Shown here: positions 27,923 through 39,129 of the stretch, one piece after another | Numbering within the stretch: the stretch's first letter is position 1 | How the letters are laid out: every line of letters begins with the position of its first letter | Source of the DNA: Gracilariopsis chorda | Taxonomy: Eukaryota > Rhodophyta > Florideophyceae > Gracilariales > Gracilariaceae | NCBI GenBank assembly: GCA_003194525.1 | Contig: NBIV01000087.1 | Coordinates: 186,001 to 250,000, forward strand | Length of the DNA stretch: 64,000 bases | Reading direction: 5' to 3' | The notes under the pieces: generated by a model | The model's database searches: none | Told to the model about the DNA's origin: nothing | Seen by the model: the letters and a program-made list of their open reading frames with translations, nothing else | Program-made: the position numbers and the translations under genes

Positions 27923-30900
27923 ATGACAGCGCTGCGTGCGGCGAAGTCGCCCCAACGCAGCAACGGCCGTTGCAGCAGCAGCGGCGCGTCGCGCACACCT
28001 CCGCGCACCGCACAACTCAACATGCCGCTCACGCAGCGTCCGCCTCCCTATCCGCCGTCGCTCGCCACAGCTGCTCACGACGAGCACGCCGATCTCATTC
28101 GCTTCGCCACAGCACTACGTCCCCCTCCGCACGCCCTTCACACACAGCAGCGCCATCCACCCGCCGTCTCGTCGCACTCCGGCGTGCTTGACGTCCTTCT
28201 CTTCAAGGGCGTCCTGCTTGTCGCCTATGCTGCTGCCGATGAAGTCGTCATCGCTCGGGGTACCGATCTCAATGCATTACGTCGACTGCGTCCACCGGCC
28301 CATCTCACAGAGCCGCACTCCTTTGTTACCGCCGTTGCGTTTCGCCAGCATGATGCCGCTGTTGCTGTAGCCTTTGGCAACTGCATTGTCGTCTTTGAGG
28401 GCTGGTCTTCTGCCGCGCGCGAGTTGCGCTTCGTCTATGATTACAGAAGACCAGAAACGGTCATTCCATCCGAGCAGTTATGCACATCCGACCCCATAGT
28501 GTCTTTGTCGTGGAATAGCGCGGGCGATACTCTTTGTGCCGTTGCAGATTCCATCCTCTTGTGGAAGCTTGATTTTGCATATCTTCCCACGCGCTACACC
28601 CGCTATCTCACAATTCCTTCAGACCAAATCCCAGCGCTACCGCTCGCGTTGGGTTCCATGTCCCCAGATGCCACTTACGTTGCCGTGTCCTGTCTATACG
28701 CCCGCGTGTCCTACATCTTCGCCATCTCAACCAGTCTCCCAAACCCGCCCTGCGCAGAAGTTGTGCACGGACGCTCGGGCATTTCAAACCTAGACTGGAA
28801 GAAGCGCGGCGGCGGCAACCAGGCGCTCATGACCACAGATCGCGACGGAACCATAAGGCTTTGGGTTCGTGCCTCAAGTCGCACAAAGCCCTACACCGAA
28901 ACACCTGCCGTCGCCATCGGTCCCGATTCTTGGATCGAAGAAATTGCACGTAGCCCGCATGTTGAGCGTACCCCACGCGCTGGAGCCGCTTTTCTTTGCT
29001 GGGGTGGCGGTGGAGGCATTGCTGATGACGAGGGCGATGCTATGGCTACTAATGCCGCACTCCCCTTCCTAGTTGAAGGAACCGCACCAAAGCCCAGTCG
29101 ATGCTACCACTGGATCGTGCGCGTCGCTGGTGGTGATGCTAGAGCCTGGCGAGTTCGCGGTCTTGATGATCGGCCTCGCGCTGAGTTTGCTCGATTGGAA
29201 CCGGCCAATGGCGACCCGTTCCACGGTTTGGACCCCGATATTGATATCAATCATCGCCCACCCGATTTCCCATTGCACGATGTCACCGTCGCGGCCGTCA
29301 AGGCTGTTGCCCCTATCCCGCTTACCACTTCCTCCAAGCAGAAGATTGGTTTGGTTAAATCCTATGCCATTTCGAATGGAGAGCGCCGATTGCGGAGCCC
29401 GGAACCTCCTGAACCTCCCAATCTCATCGCTATATTCGTGCTCGCTGTGCGTCAGGGCATTCCTTTTCTGGCTCGTTATGACATTTGCCCCACCTCTGAT
29501 ATGCCCGCCGTATGCCGTGCTCGGGTTGGTGTCGGGCATACATCTCCGGTTGTAGATTTGGTTACCACGGAGCACGCTTCATCGTCTATGCTAGGTAGCA
29601 GTGGTTGGTTGGCTAGTCGTGGTCGTAGTGGTGATGTGCTTGTATGGCGCACGAATGCCTCTTTGGGCGCGTTGGAGTCCTTGACTCCAACTGCAGCGCT
29701 TCCAGGACCGCATACTGCCGTGGCGTTTTCGCCTGTCAGTTTCACCTCGCGAAATGTATGCGAGATGGGCATATTCACGTGCGATGCGGCTTTGGGCTCG
29801 TTGCGTCTGTTTCACTTCATTAACTATGTCAACAAGACTGGTTTCTGTTCTGCGCGAGACGTTCAGTACGCGAAACAAGTGGCGGTGTGTCACTCGAGAG
29901 CCCGTGGCGGTATAGAGCGAGTAACGCAGTTGATGTCTATTCCTTTGACTTTGGGAAACAGTAATGATGGAATCAGTGCGACATGCGCGGTATTGGGTGT
30001 TCGCGAAAACGGGCGGTTGTGCGTGTGGCGTGCGGCTAGATATCATCGGAAAGAATTTAGGCTGGAGCCCTATGTTGTGCGTGTCAGCGGCGGTAGGCAT
30101 GAAACGGTTACATGTATTTGTACGGGAGAGCTAACTAGTACGGGGCGTCATATTCTTGTCACTGGAGGGGCGGACGGCAGTCTGTTTATCTACGTTGCAG
30201 GCGAATCTCAGCTGGCGACGTTGCTTGACTTTTCGGAGGAGGAAAGTGATGACGAAGAAGCCGAAGAGGGGGTCGTTTGGTTACGAGAGCTTGCTCATCT
30301 TTCTCCAGAGAACGGACAGGGACCGGTAAAGGAAATCGAGATGCTGTGCGGAGGCTTGCGGATAATGAGTTTGCATTCATCTGGCGCTGCAAACGTATGG
30401 ACACGGGACTCGGTTGAGGGCGTGACATGGCATTTGGAACTGACCACGCCTAGCGGCGTTGGTAAGGACAAAGAGGACGTTGGATCTACAGCGTCTATAG
30501 GTTTCGATTACGACACTAACTTCTCGATGGTTGTGTTGCGAGAGGATGGCTCTTTCCAACGACATCGTCGTGCGCTGGGATCTCCATGGGAATGTCTGCA
30601 TAAGAACGAAGTTCCTACGGATCGACTAGCCTGCCAACAACACTGTCTGAAGCACATCGGTAAGAGCGTTTACGCTGTATCTTCAGGAAGAGGACTCTGT
30701 GTTCTTGGCGTCTCCAAATTCGATGCTTATTCAACTAACTTTAAGTCTAACGCAGCGGGATACAGTCCCGCGAAAAGTCTGATTGCACAGCTACTAACTG
30801 GTGGTCGAGCGTGGCAGTTCATTGCTTCGTTGGAAGAGCTTCATAAATTCTTACGCGCGGCGCTTCGGCGTAACGCTTCGGAAAGCTCATATGGGGCCGG

Positions 30901-33900
30901 TCGTGGGTTGAGCGCACCTCCACCGCCATTGTCAATACTAACTTCTGATCGCGACGATGCCCCCGCAGAACAGAACAGCTCAATAACTGACGGTGTCAAT
31001 AGCTTCAAACAACATTCGTTCCAGATTCAGAGTTCCCAGAATCTGTTTGCAAAACTCATGGAAAAGTCGGAAGCGCACTTTGCAATCGAGTTTGGAACGG
31101 ACGATGCCACAAATGATGATTTGAAAGACGAAGACGAAACCGGTGCTGCTCGAGATCTTTCGAAGCTTGCAGCACGTCTTAGGGTTGTGTCTCTGGCAGG
31201 TTTGTCTCGTTCAGAACAAGGTGTCTTGTCTGTGATTGCAAAAGCCATAACTTTGATCCGTCCAATTCTTAACTCTTTGGATGTTCTGGGTGCACGATTC
31301 GCTATGTTGGCATCATGTTACAGAGAGCTGTCGAAGACCGCGACTATTCCTTTGTCCATTGTTGCGAATGCGGTCCACTCATCTTCGTCGGATGCGCTGA
31401 TGGACTACTTCTTGCCTCCAACAAAGCCTGGACAGAGTCTTTCCAGAGAGTCCACTAGAATGTGGGAAACGGCAAAAGCTTTGGGAGCTGGGTGGTGGGT
31501 TAGCTCCGGTTCAGACTGCAAGCGGTTAGCAGAACGCATTGCAAGGGCAGATTTTACGGCCAGTAGAAACCCTGATGATGCCGCGTTGTGGTATGTGGCT
31601 TTGGGACGAACAAGGGCTCTATCTGCGTTGTACAGAGCTCAGCAGAACACTCGACTGTCCCAGTTCCTATTGCGCGACTTCAGAAAGGAAGAAAATAGAT
31701 TAGCGGCTAGAAAGAATGCGTTCGTCTTGGTGTCTAAGCATCGCTTGGCACTGGCAATTGCGTTCTTTATACTTGGAGATGACATAACTGGAGCCTTGAA
31801 GCTTGCACGGACAAGAGCTAAGGACGAGCAACTGGCTCTGTTTCTATCTCGAATCTTACGGAATGGAGAATACGTACAGAAAACCCTACAGGAGATTACG
31901 TCACAAGCGGAGAAACACGGAGACGACCATCAAAAGAGTCTAGCACTGTGGTTTGCTGGTCAGTACGAATCCGCGTTGACCGTTGCAAGTCAGGCTAGAT
32001 ATCCTTCGACGAGAGTGTCCAAGAGTTCGGACGTAGATCGCGCATTAGCTGGATCACTACCGGCTGTTGCACATGCTTTGGCTCACGTCCTAGCACTTTG
32101 CACTCGGCCTCCAATAAGAGGCACAAGCAGGTCAAAGTCGATCTTACGGGAATGTAGACGAAAAGCGGTTCGCTCGTTACTGGGCGATGGGAGTGTAGTT
32201 GCCGCGCTCATGGTCAGCTATGACATCTTGAGAGGTGATGGGGAGGTTCCGGGTCAGAGCATGGGGAAGGTGTTCTCCAAACGTAATATTGAAACAACCC
32301 ACGGCATGATGTTGTTAGCTGCTGCCGAAGCTTTGCAAGAGCGTGCTGTTTCTTACGCGGGTGCAGTTCGTTCTGGAGCGACAGAGGCGGCTCTTCAAGA
32401 GATGCTAGAGACGGATGTGACAGATCTGAAAGTAAGCCCCTTGGGTTTGGAAGGCACCGTGAAAGCCGTAGAATGTGCTGTTTTCGAACTGGTGAAGGAA
32501 GACGAGGTTGACTGCGCCATATCAACCACGTACGCGACTCTGGAGGTTCTTGAAGAAGATCTAGACGAAGTTCGGGAGCTGAAATACAGAATAGAAGCTG
32601 CACGTCGCAACTGCCTGCGCGTCGCGGTTTCAAGAGCGCTGTTCCACGTTCAAGGGTCACTTTCTTTGTTGCATCATCCAGAGCTTTCTGGTCAGAAGTT
32701 ATCAGAACTTCTCGGAAAGTACAAGGCAGCACTGAATCAAATTGAGCGATGTGATAGTGCCAGAAGTGATTTGATGCATGAGCTGGTGATGGAGTTTCGT
32801 GGTTCTGTGTTATCCTTGAAGTTTGCGCTAGCCTTCCTCAGAGGCGACTGGCCAACAATATGGTATACACTTCGTGCGTGCGAGGTGTCCTGGCAACCAA
32901 AGCTGCTTTCCCCGCCAGATGACGGATATGAACGTGATGACGACGACATGAACTCTATGACTTCCGGGTGCAGTTCACTGGCTCCGGATACCGTTTCAAT
33001 CGAAGCACTGCGCCATGTTGCAAGCAATCCGGCAATACTAAGCATATCTCCTTCACTTGGTCATATTCGCCGATTTCGCAGAACCCCATCTATTTCTATG
33101 GTCGGTGATGCCACTGGATTCACTGCAGCTATAACCGATGATTCGTTTGGTGCTCCAATGCTCTCAGTCAGTGCGGACGATCCGTTCGCGGTTATCAGAA
33201 TACATCCAGCCCTCAGTTCAACACTGGCGGCAGCATCGGCAGCGTATCTGTCCGCACATCTGGCAGCGCACGCTGCGGACTACGCGAAGAGATCATCAGA
33301 AGCAATTAAGAGCCCACATCGAAGCACGCCATCCTTGCTAAAGAGTGATAGAGAAGGAGGATATGATCAATCATTTCGACTGATCCAGGCATCGGAAACT
33401 CTGGAACAACTGGCGGAAGATGCCATGTGCCAATGGGTTCCTCTCCGAGGCTTTGGGGTGGAAGCGATTGCAAGTACGTCAACTCATCTAGATGAAGCCG
33501 CTGGGGCGTTTGTGGATCTTTGGACTGCCCTTGGTTGCTTACCAGAATATGCCCCGACTCTCTCTGAGGCCGCCACCGTCGCTGCTGCAGAGATGGCTGC
33601 TGCTGCTTCCAAAGCAGTCGTAGAAGCTGCCGAACAGAAGGAAGGCAAGAGAAGACTTCGCAGGAAGCGCGAACGCCATGGTGAGGTAGTGACTAGTGCT
33701 ATGAAAGAGGGCTTGAAGCTTTTCGATACCACTTCTGCGGATTCTCTCTTCGGCGCATACCCAGTTCGCTTTTCGTCATCCGCTCAAGGGCCGTGGTCAG
33801 GAAAGGGCAGGCATGCGTCACTCTATCGGGAAGAAAGAGCTCTTTTCCGCACTTTGTGTGTCAGTGCAACTGATCCCCCGGCCATCATCGTAGCGACACC

Positions 33901-35077
33901 GAAAGGAATTCAAGAAATCGTACCGTCATCGTACACGACAATGCCTGCAGGTTTCAGATCCCACTATAAATCAAGGCGAACTGTCAAGGAAGATGAGAAG
34001 GATGCAAGGTTAGAGGCTTTGCAGAATGATCGAGATCGGGATTCAGAAAGCGCCCCAGATGAAGATGACTCGTTTCTGAGTGCATTTGATGGATTTGGAG
34101 AGGGTCCATACGTACCACTAGACATGTCTGGGCAGGCAGATTATAGTCGTTCGCAGCGGTCGGTGAAGGGTAAGGGAAAGAAGGCAATATGGAGACATCA
34201 AGTTGAGGCGACAACACTGGCATCACATCCTCTGCGACGAAGATTTGCATCGGGAGGGACGGATGGTGTTGTTCGACTGTGGGACTTCGCGGACCCGATC
34301 TCTTTGGCATCGTTCAGAGAGGACAGATTTGGGCGAGTGGCGGATGTATGCTTTTCGGCGTATGGGAACACGCTGCTGGCAGTTTACTCGTCTGGACATG
34401 TGACAATATGGGATGAGTCCGATATCTACAGCTCTCGACCTAGACTCGGCTCTAGAACGAGCCGAGCCAAGGTTATCAGGGCTTTCGATAACCGCGTGGC
34501 TTCAGGTGGGACGTTTCTTGACGAGCGACACACCATTGCAGTGGTTGGAGACGCGACTGCGCCCCCTTCGGTTGGACACTCGTTGCGTATTTTTGACACT
34601 CGTGAGCCGCACTCAAGCTTTCACGCAAGCTGGAGTGCAGCGGTAAACCACCAACATGAAGCTCGTTGTCTGGCGCTGCTGGAAGACCGTATGCGAGTTG
34701 TAACCGGTGGATTAGATGGGTCTCTCTCCGTAGTCGACATACGGACGAAGGCGTGTGTTGCAGAACTGCCTGCGCATGAAAGCGAAGTTACGTGCCTAGC
34801 GCTAGAAATGCCGCGCGGGAGAGCTTTGGTTTCAGGAAGTTCGAATGGGGAAATTAAGCTTTGGGACTCCAGAACTCTGCTTCAGTTAGATGTTATACAA
34901 GACGCACATAAGCCCACGAGACATTACTGGAGCGGGGACGGTTTTGGTGGCCTAGTCGGGTTTTACGGGACGCAAGGTTTGGCGTTGACAGATCGCAGCT
35001 TGATCTCGTGTGGAGGCGATGGTGTTGTTAAGATTTGGGGTCCAGGATGGAGCGACTTTGACCTGAGTGTTTTGTAA
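27923..35077 (+). CDS. DmX-like / Rabconnectin-3 / Rav1-type WD40 protein
   Basis: The 2,384-aa product has the architecture of DMXL proteins. N-terminal WD40 repeats come first (e.g. SDPIVSLSWNSAGDTLCAVADSILLWKLD and NQALMTTDRDGTIRLWVR). The central Rav1p-type helical region includes DAALWYVALGRTRALSALYR and NAFVLVSKHRLALAIAFFIL at about residue 1,220-1,290. C-terminal WD40 repeats start at about residue 2,090 (FASGGTDGVVRLWDF, VSGSSNGEIKLWDS, ISCGGDGVVKIWG). Family members form RAVE-like complexes that reassemble V-ATPase V1 and Vo on endomembranes. The ATG at 27,923 is preferred for its TATA-like box; an alternative in-frame ATG is at 28,022, and an upstream GTG at 27,842 is unlikely. It is a single exon of more than 7 kb, in line with the intron-poor genome. 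Confidence 0.9.
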   Translation: MTALRAAKSPQRSNGRCSSSGASRTPPRTAQLNMPLTQRPPPYPPSLATAAHDEHADLIRFATALRPPPHALHTQQRHPPAVSSHSGVLDVLLFKGVLLVAYAAADEVVIARGTDLNALRRLRPPAHLTEPHSFVTAVAFRQHDAAVAVAFGNCIVVFEGWSSAARELRFVYDYRRPETVIPSEQLCTSDPIVSLSWNSAGDTLCAVADSILLWKLDFAYLPTRYTRYLTIPSDQIPALPLALGSMSPDATYVAVSCLYARVSYIFAISTSLPNPPCAEVVHGRSGISNLDWKKRGGGNQALMTTDRDGTIRLWVRASSRTKPYTETPAVAIGPDSWIEEIARSPHVERTPRAGAAFLCWGGGGGIADDEGDAMATNAALPFLVEGTAPKPSRCYHWIVRVAGGDARAWRVRGLDDRPRAEFARLEPANGDPFHGLDPDIDINHRPPDFPLHDVTVAAVKAVAPIPLTTSSKQKIGLVKSYAISNGERRLRSPEPPEPPNLIAIFVLAVRQGIPFLARYDICPTSDMPAVCRARVGVGHTSPVVDLVTTEHASSSMLGSSGWLASRGRSGDVLVWRTNASLGALESLTPTAALPGPHTAVAFSPVSFTSRNVCEMGIFTCDAALGSLRLFHFINYVNKTGFCSARDVQYAKQVAVCHSRARGGIERVTQLMSIPLTLGNSNDGISATCAVLGVRENGRLCVWRAARYHRKEFRLEPYVVRVSGGRHETVTCICTGELTSTGRHILVTGGADGSLFIYVAGESQLATLLDFSEEESDDEEAEEGVVWLRELAHLSPENGQGPVKEIEMLCGGLRIMSLHSSGAANVWTRDSVEGVTWHLELTTPSGVGKDKEDVGSTASIGFDYDTNFSMVVLREDGSFQRHRRALGSPWECLHKNEVPTDRLACQQHCLKHIGKSVYAVSSGRGLCVLGVSKFDAYSTNFKSNAAGYSPAKSLIAQLLTGGRAWQFIASLEELHKFLRAALRRNASESSYGAGRGLSAPPPPLSILTSDRDDAPAEQNSSITDGVNSFKQHSFQIQSSQNLFAKLMEKSEAHFAIEFGTDDATNDDLKDEDETGAARDLSKLAARLRVVSLAGLSRSEQGVLSVIAKAITLIRPILNSLDVLGARFAMLASCYRELSKTATIPLSIVANAVHSSSSDALMDYFLPPTKPGQSLSRESTRMWETAKALGAGWWVSSGSDCKRLAERIARADFTASRNPDDAALWYVALGRTRALSALYRAQQNTRLSQFLLRDFRKEENRLAARKNAFVLVSKHRLALAIAFFILGDDITGALKLARTRAKDEQLALFLSRILRNGEYVQKTLQEITSQAEKHGDDHQKSLALWFAGQYESALTVASQARYPSTRVSKSSDVDRALAGSLPAVAHALAHVLALCTRPPIRGTSRSKSILRECRRKAVRSLLGDGSVVAALMVSYDILRGDGEVPGQSMGKVFSKRNIETTHGMMLLAAAEALQERAVSYAGAVRSGATEAALQEMLETDVTDLKVSPLGLEGTVKAVECAVFELVKEDEVDCAISTTYATLEVLEEDLDEVRELKYRIEAARRNCLRVAVSRALFHVQGSLSLLHHPELSGQKLSELLGKYKAALNQIERCDSARSDLMHELVMEFRGSVLSLKFALAFLRGDWPTIWYTLRACEVSWQPKLLSPPDDGYERDDDDMNSMTSGCSSLAPDTVSIEALRHVASNPAILSISPSLGHIRRFRRTPSISMVGDATGFTAAITDDSFGAPMLSVSADDPFAVIRIHPALSSTLAAASAAYLSAHLAAHAADYAKRSSEAIKSPHRSTPSLLKSDREGGYDQSFRLIQASETLEQLAEDAMCQWVPLRGFGVEAIASTSTHLDEAAGAFVDLWTALGCLPEYAPTLSEAATVAAAEMAAAASKAVVEAAEQKEGKRRLRRKRERHGEVVTSAMKEGLKLFDTTSADSLFGAYPVRFSSSAQGPWSGKGRHASLYREERALFRTLCVSATDPPAIIVATPKGIQEIVPSSYTTMPAGFRSHYKSRRTVKEDEKDARLEALQNDRDRDSESAPDEDDSFLSAFDGFGEGPYVPLDMSGQADYSRSQRSVKGKGKKAIWRHQVEATTLASHPLRRRFASGGTDGVVRLWDFADPISLASFREDRFGRVADVCFSAYGNTLLAVYSSGHVTIWDESDIYSSRPRLGSRTSRAKVIRAFDNRVASGGTFLDERHTIAVVGDATAPPSVGHSLRIFDTREPHSSFHASWSAAVNHQHEARCLALLEDRMRVVTGGLDGSLSVVDIRTKACVAELPAHESEVTCLALEMPRGRALVSGSSNGEIKLWDSRTLLQLDVIQDAHKPTRHYWSGDGFGGLVGFYGTQGLALTDRSLISCGGDGVVKIWGPGWSDFDLSVL

Positions 35078-35153
35078 AGCTGGTTGAGTGCCTCGTTGCT
35101 CGTTGTACTACCGATTAGAATATATCCAGCGTCTTTGTCTGTTTCTTTCGCCA

Positions 35154-35600
35154 TTAGGGCAATGGTTGAATGAGTGGGCTTGATTCGATTGCATTATCGT
35201 GTTGCTGCTTCTGTTGTTCAGGTTGGCCGGATGGAACGAGCTGACCGAGTGTTTGATCAATGTAGATACTCATGGTAACGGCGCTTTCGTCTGCGGACCC
35301 GTCTGTGACACTATGGGCAGATTTGGGATCGTCTTGACGATGGGTACGAGGTTCGAGAAGAGGGCTCTGCGATGGGTTTAATGGTTCCTCCTGAGGAGTG
35401 AAGGCGTCGTCGGGGGTCGGGGATGAAAGCAAAGAATCGTTTGCTGCGGCGAGTTTCGGGAGAAAGGCATCAAGGCGGGCCAGTAACGGAGATGGTTTGA
35501 CGGCTTCTGTACGGGGGGTACCATCTGGTTCTGTTACTGTTAGCATTTGCCTCAGCGAGTATGGTAGCTCACGCCCTTGCTGCGAAGGTTTTGAATTCAT
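35154..35600 (-). CDS. Small protein, possibly NOPCHAP1/DUF4598-like
   Basis: The 148-aa product is mostly polar and low in complexity. One segment, SPLLARLDAFLPKLAAANDSL (about residues 37-57), resembles the conserved helix of the DUF4598/NOPCHAP1 family, a chaperone for box C/D snoRNP assembly, and a later hydrophobic strand, VTMSIYIDQTLGQL, could match that family's second conserved patch. The assignment rests on a short motif and is tentative. The stop lies 76 bases from the convergent DMXL gene. The ATG at 35,600 is the first in frame. Confidence 0.55.
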   Translation of the reverse strand: MNSKPSQQGRELPYSLRQMLTVTEPDGTPRTEAVKPSPLLARLDAFLPKLAAANDSLLSSPTPDDAFTPQEEPLNPSQSPLLEPRTHRQDDPKSAHSVTDGSADESAVTMSIYIDQTLGQLVPSGQPEQQKQQHDNAIESSPLIQPLP

Positions 35601-36080
35601 TGAGCGTGTTTTTTGTTCTGAGAGTGAGAGTTCGCGGTGAGGTGAGGTTGGGCGGATGCGTAGTGGTGCGGCCTTGTCTTGCCCATAGTAGACTCATGGG
35701 GATTCGCCGCGATGCCTCGTCCGACGTTTGGCACACGATGTGCCATCATGACAACTTGAGATTGTCACCTACTCTTATGCAGGTGTTGTAAGTGCGCAGC
35801 ATGGCACTTACCCTTGCAGGATAAGGTCACAGAGTCAGACATCGCCATGAGCACAGCCGTCGCTAAAGTTCACGTCATTGTCTTCGCTAACGGCGGGCTT
35901 CCATAGTTTGAAAAGCATACCATTATACTCCTTCTATCTCACGCAAGATATTTCTCACGATCACTACGCCCGTCGACGGAAACTTTGCCTTCAAGACCGG
36001 CCTCAATCCAACCACGCACTCCCAACTTCAAGAAAGGAACAGAGGGCAGCGAAGTGATTTCTGGGTAAACCAAAGTTCAC
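35601..36080. promoter_or_regulatory. Divergent intergenic region
   Basis: 480 bases separate two divergent starts. A 19-codon ORF beginning MSTAVAKVHVIVFANGG at 35,847 ends in TAG; it could be chance or a short exon. No TATA box or repeat was recognised. Confidence 0.3.
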
Positions 36081-36401
36081 ATGGGACGCATAGCAATCGT
36101 GGCACACATGGCACTAGTCATGCTATTGCTTGCGCATAGCACTACAACAGCAAGCTCAGCGCAGATACAGTACGATCGACAACTGTTTCGAAAACCATCT
36201 TCACGGGATAGCGTTTTGCAACGAAAAGCAGAGGGAGATGCGGCGGGCGTCAATTCTTCTCTAGGTGAGGGTGAGGAAGAAGACAAACCAGTACCTAAGA
36301 AGAGCTTTCAATGGACGGAGAAACTGTTCGTGGCAGTCACTTGTGTTTTTGTAGCAACTGTGGTCGTTTACTACGCGGTTTGGGGACGGGTTTGTTGTTG
36401 A
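36081..36401 (+). CDS. Small secretory-pathway membrane protein, unknown function
   Basis: The 106-aa ORF starts with a signal-peptide-like segment (MGRIAIVAHMALVMLLLAHS, with a plausible cleavage after TASSA), continues with a polar acidic middle (GEGEEEDKP), and ends in a single transmembrane helix (LFVAVTCVFVATVVVYYAVWG) with two terminal cysteines. This layout suggests a small type I membrane protein of the ER or later compartments. No family was recognised. Confidence 0.5.
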   Translation: MGRIAIVAHMALVMLLLAHSTTTASSAQIQYDRQLFRKPSSRDSVLQRKAEGDAAGVNSSLGEGEEEDKPVPKKSFQWTEKLFVAVTCVFVATVVVYYAVWGRVCC

Positions 36402-39129
36402 ACTGCTGTTTTTGTCGAATGTTCTCTAAGAGCGAATCCTATTTACTGGATTGCTGTTAGATTGGTAACTTGGTGTAGAGCTCCGCGGCTTGTAAAACTT
36501 TTTCCAAGACTTGGTATATCAAAAGGCGACTTGCTTAGGTGACCCCTCGTCTTTGCCAATGCATTAACTATCGTGGCAAAGCACGGGGCTGTCTTCACGC
36601 TTTGCCAGTGCTGACGTCCCACCAATACCATCGCATGAAAAGATTTGTACTCCGCACTAAGATACAACGCTGGTTGACGGAAGTTCCTTGCCAGGTGTTA
36701 TCTTGTCGTCCACGCCAAATGTTGAGCTTCTTCCGCAACAGGAGCACACTCCTCTTCACGTCTGTCAAAGTGACAACCCTACTGACGATCCCTGACCTGC
36801 GTTAGCGGCCTATCAAACTGAGTGATGCGTGGAACAATATCATTCATGTGGGGCACCACATACAACTCGTGCCGAAAGCTTACGCTTTAGAACAAAAACG
36901 CCGCTTGTGCGCAGGGATACTTCTTGGTGTTTTGAAAAGAGAAAAAGGTTCCCTTTTCAGAAGATGCCTCCCCCTTAGCGCCACAGTGAATAACCTATTA
37001 CAATGCCAGCACCCTCTAGTGGTTACAGTTATCAGCCAGCAAAGAAGTATTATAGGTCCATACTATCGGGTTGCCTTCACCACACCGAAAACCCCCGCGT
37101 TGCACAGAACTCAAGGAAGAATTTGTACAACTTTCGTATGGATGAACGGTCGAGGCGCCGCCGTGCGTAATGAACCAAGCAAAAGCCAGCGCCAAGGCTT
37201 TCTGAATACATTATAAAGTACGGAGATCCGTCAACAACGGAGATTGCTGCCGTCAGTATAGAGATAACTTTCAGCGAAGATTGTTAATCATTTATACAGA
37301 AAAAGGCCGAAGACATTTAGTGAAACTGTGGCACTTGCAGATCACGTCCATGCGGAACAGGGACAACCTGCGTCTCCGGTATCAGGAATGCATCTTCGGT
37401 GTTTACCTCATCACAGATTTTCGCCTTTCGACAAAGCTGTGATCCCACGATATCTTTGCCAACGTCTCGTTATTGACTCCTCACATTCCGCCTAAGTTCA
37501 TACGCTCATAAGCACATAACCTTGCACTGGCTTCATAAACTGCCACAGATTCTCAATAGCGGCTTGTTTAAAAGATACCGAGTAGGCTACCTACAATTAA
37601 CAAGAGAACCTGTCGCGTGTTTTCCGGACTCGGAGCTGAGCCCTAGACATATCTGTGCACCACACGACAGGTGGATCAAGCCGCTTGCTGTTCAAAAAAC
37701 AAAAGCGCTGATGTCAGCGCTGATGTCAGCGCTGCTGGTATGAAGCCACGTACTCATTTCCCTCAAGCGCCAAACACCCCATACTGTACAGGTTCAAGTT
37801 TGAACCACAATGCACAGCACTACGTCGGCAGCCGTCATTTTGGGTCATCAAGACTGCTTCAATGGCTTAGCCTGTAACGTTTGTCGTGCACACTACCGTT
37901 GGTAGTTCAGTTTGCGCAAGTATGATACGACGCGACGGGGAGATTTCTACGGAGGATATCTGTACGTACAATCTCTTTTTGCGTAGCGGAAAAACTCTCG
38001 GAGCTGTTAAGGCTCGCGATACCACAACAAGAAGAGAAGAAGAAGGCTCGCGACCTTCATCCGTCTAGTTATCTTGCTGAAGGTGTTTTTCAGACATTCA
38101 ACCATTTTACCGTCCCTGATTCCCATGGCCTAAGGATATAAGGTTGAAGAGGCTCCATGTATGAGACAACCGTTTGCCTGTTCAAAGGCTAGCAATGCTA
38201 ACTATAGCTAGCGGCTAGAGGTCTAACCCACAGAAACTGGTACAAGCGTACCAAGGGTAGTCTAGAGGGGCCAACTCTGATGCAGAGCTTAACATAATGA
38301 AAACGCGTCAACTGTATGCCCATGTCGTATCTAGACATCGCGCTCCAGCTGATGAACTCCTCTTGACTGTCAGCGGCCGATAACGCATTAGGGAACCTTA
38401 CCAACTCTACTAAGGATATGTACGAAGAGTAAAAGGTTTCGCCCAAAAGGTAAACACGCAGTAGCAAGGGCAGGTCGCAGATTGGTCTGTTGGAAGGCGA
38501 AACACGTGACTCGTCCTCCTGCAGCTGGATGCGTCAATCCAATCGTTCGTTCAGTTCATTATTAGAAATATATTCTATTACCAAGGCCGCCACGGGTTAT
38601 GGGTCACCCAGGCTACAGCACGTGAAACTCGTCAAATCCAGCGCAGTCTACAATGGAGCCTTTAGATGAGCTTAAAGCTCCGATCACATTCCACGCTCCC
38701 AAACAAAAAACAGAAAACGCAACTCTGCAACGGTCTCGTGACTGCGGTCTCCATCGCTCTACGAACGGTGTGTTCTTGCGAATAAAACACTATGCACGGC
38801 GATTGCGCTCCACTGGAAGTGCGACACAATTGCAGAATGCTGCCGTTGAGACATGTCCCGTATCGAAAACGCTTGGTAGATACGTCATTTCGCTTTGCCA
38901 ACTGCGCCCCTGTTTGCCATCTCTGCGAGACCCGTTTTCCCGCCTAATTGTGGAAGCTCATACCACGTGCTACATACACGCATCCAAAAACACAAAATCT
39001 CGTCTTCAACCAAACCTCTACTAGACGCTTTACATCACTTGTATATACACCAGCGTCGTTATACATATCACAGAACACACACACATATATATATATATCC
39101 ATCGTACAAAAAGAACAAAAATAAAAAGC
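36402..39129. other. 2.7-kb gene-poor gap
   Basis: No convincing gene was found. Short open frames are below 125 codons and have no recognisable motif. Minor features are a small direct repeat (GATGTCAGCGCT repeated at about 37,708-37,730), a GCTAGC-rich patch near 38,190-38,216, and an ACACAC/ATATAT microsatellite at about 39,070-39,100 just past the SAPS gene stop. It may be decayed mobile DNA or hold non-coding RNAs that cannot be seen by eye. Confidence 0.4.

Noticed and set aside
35847-35906. Short ORF MSTAVAKVHVIVFANGG
   Set aside because: Only 19 codons; it vaguely recalls the start of flavodoxin-like quinone reductases, but no continuation was found.
36402-39129. Several 60-150 codon ORFs in the gap
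   Set aside because: None has a plausible start context, motif or composition typical of the neighbouring genes.
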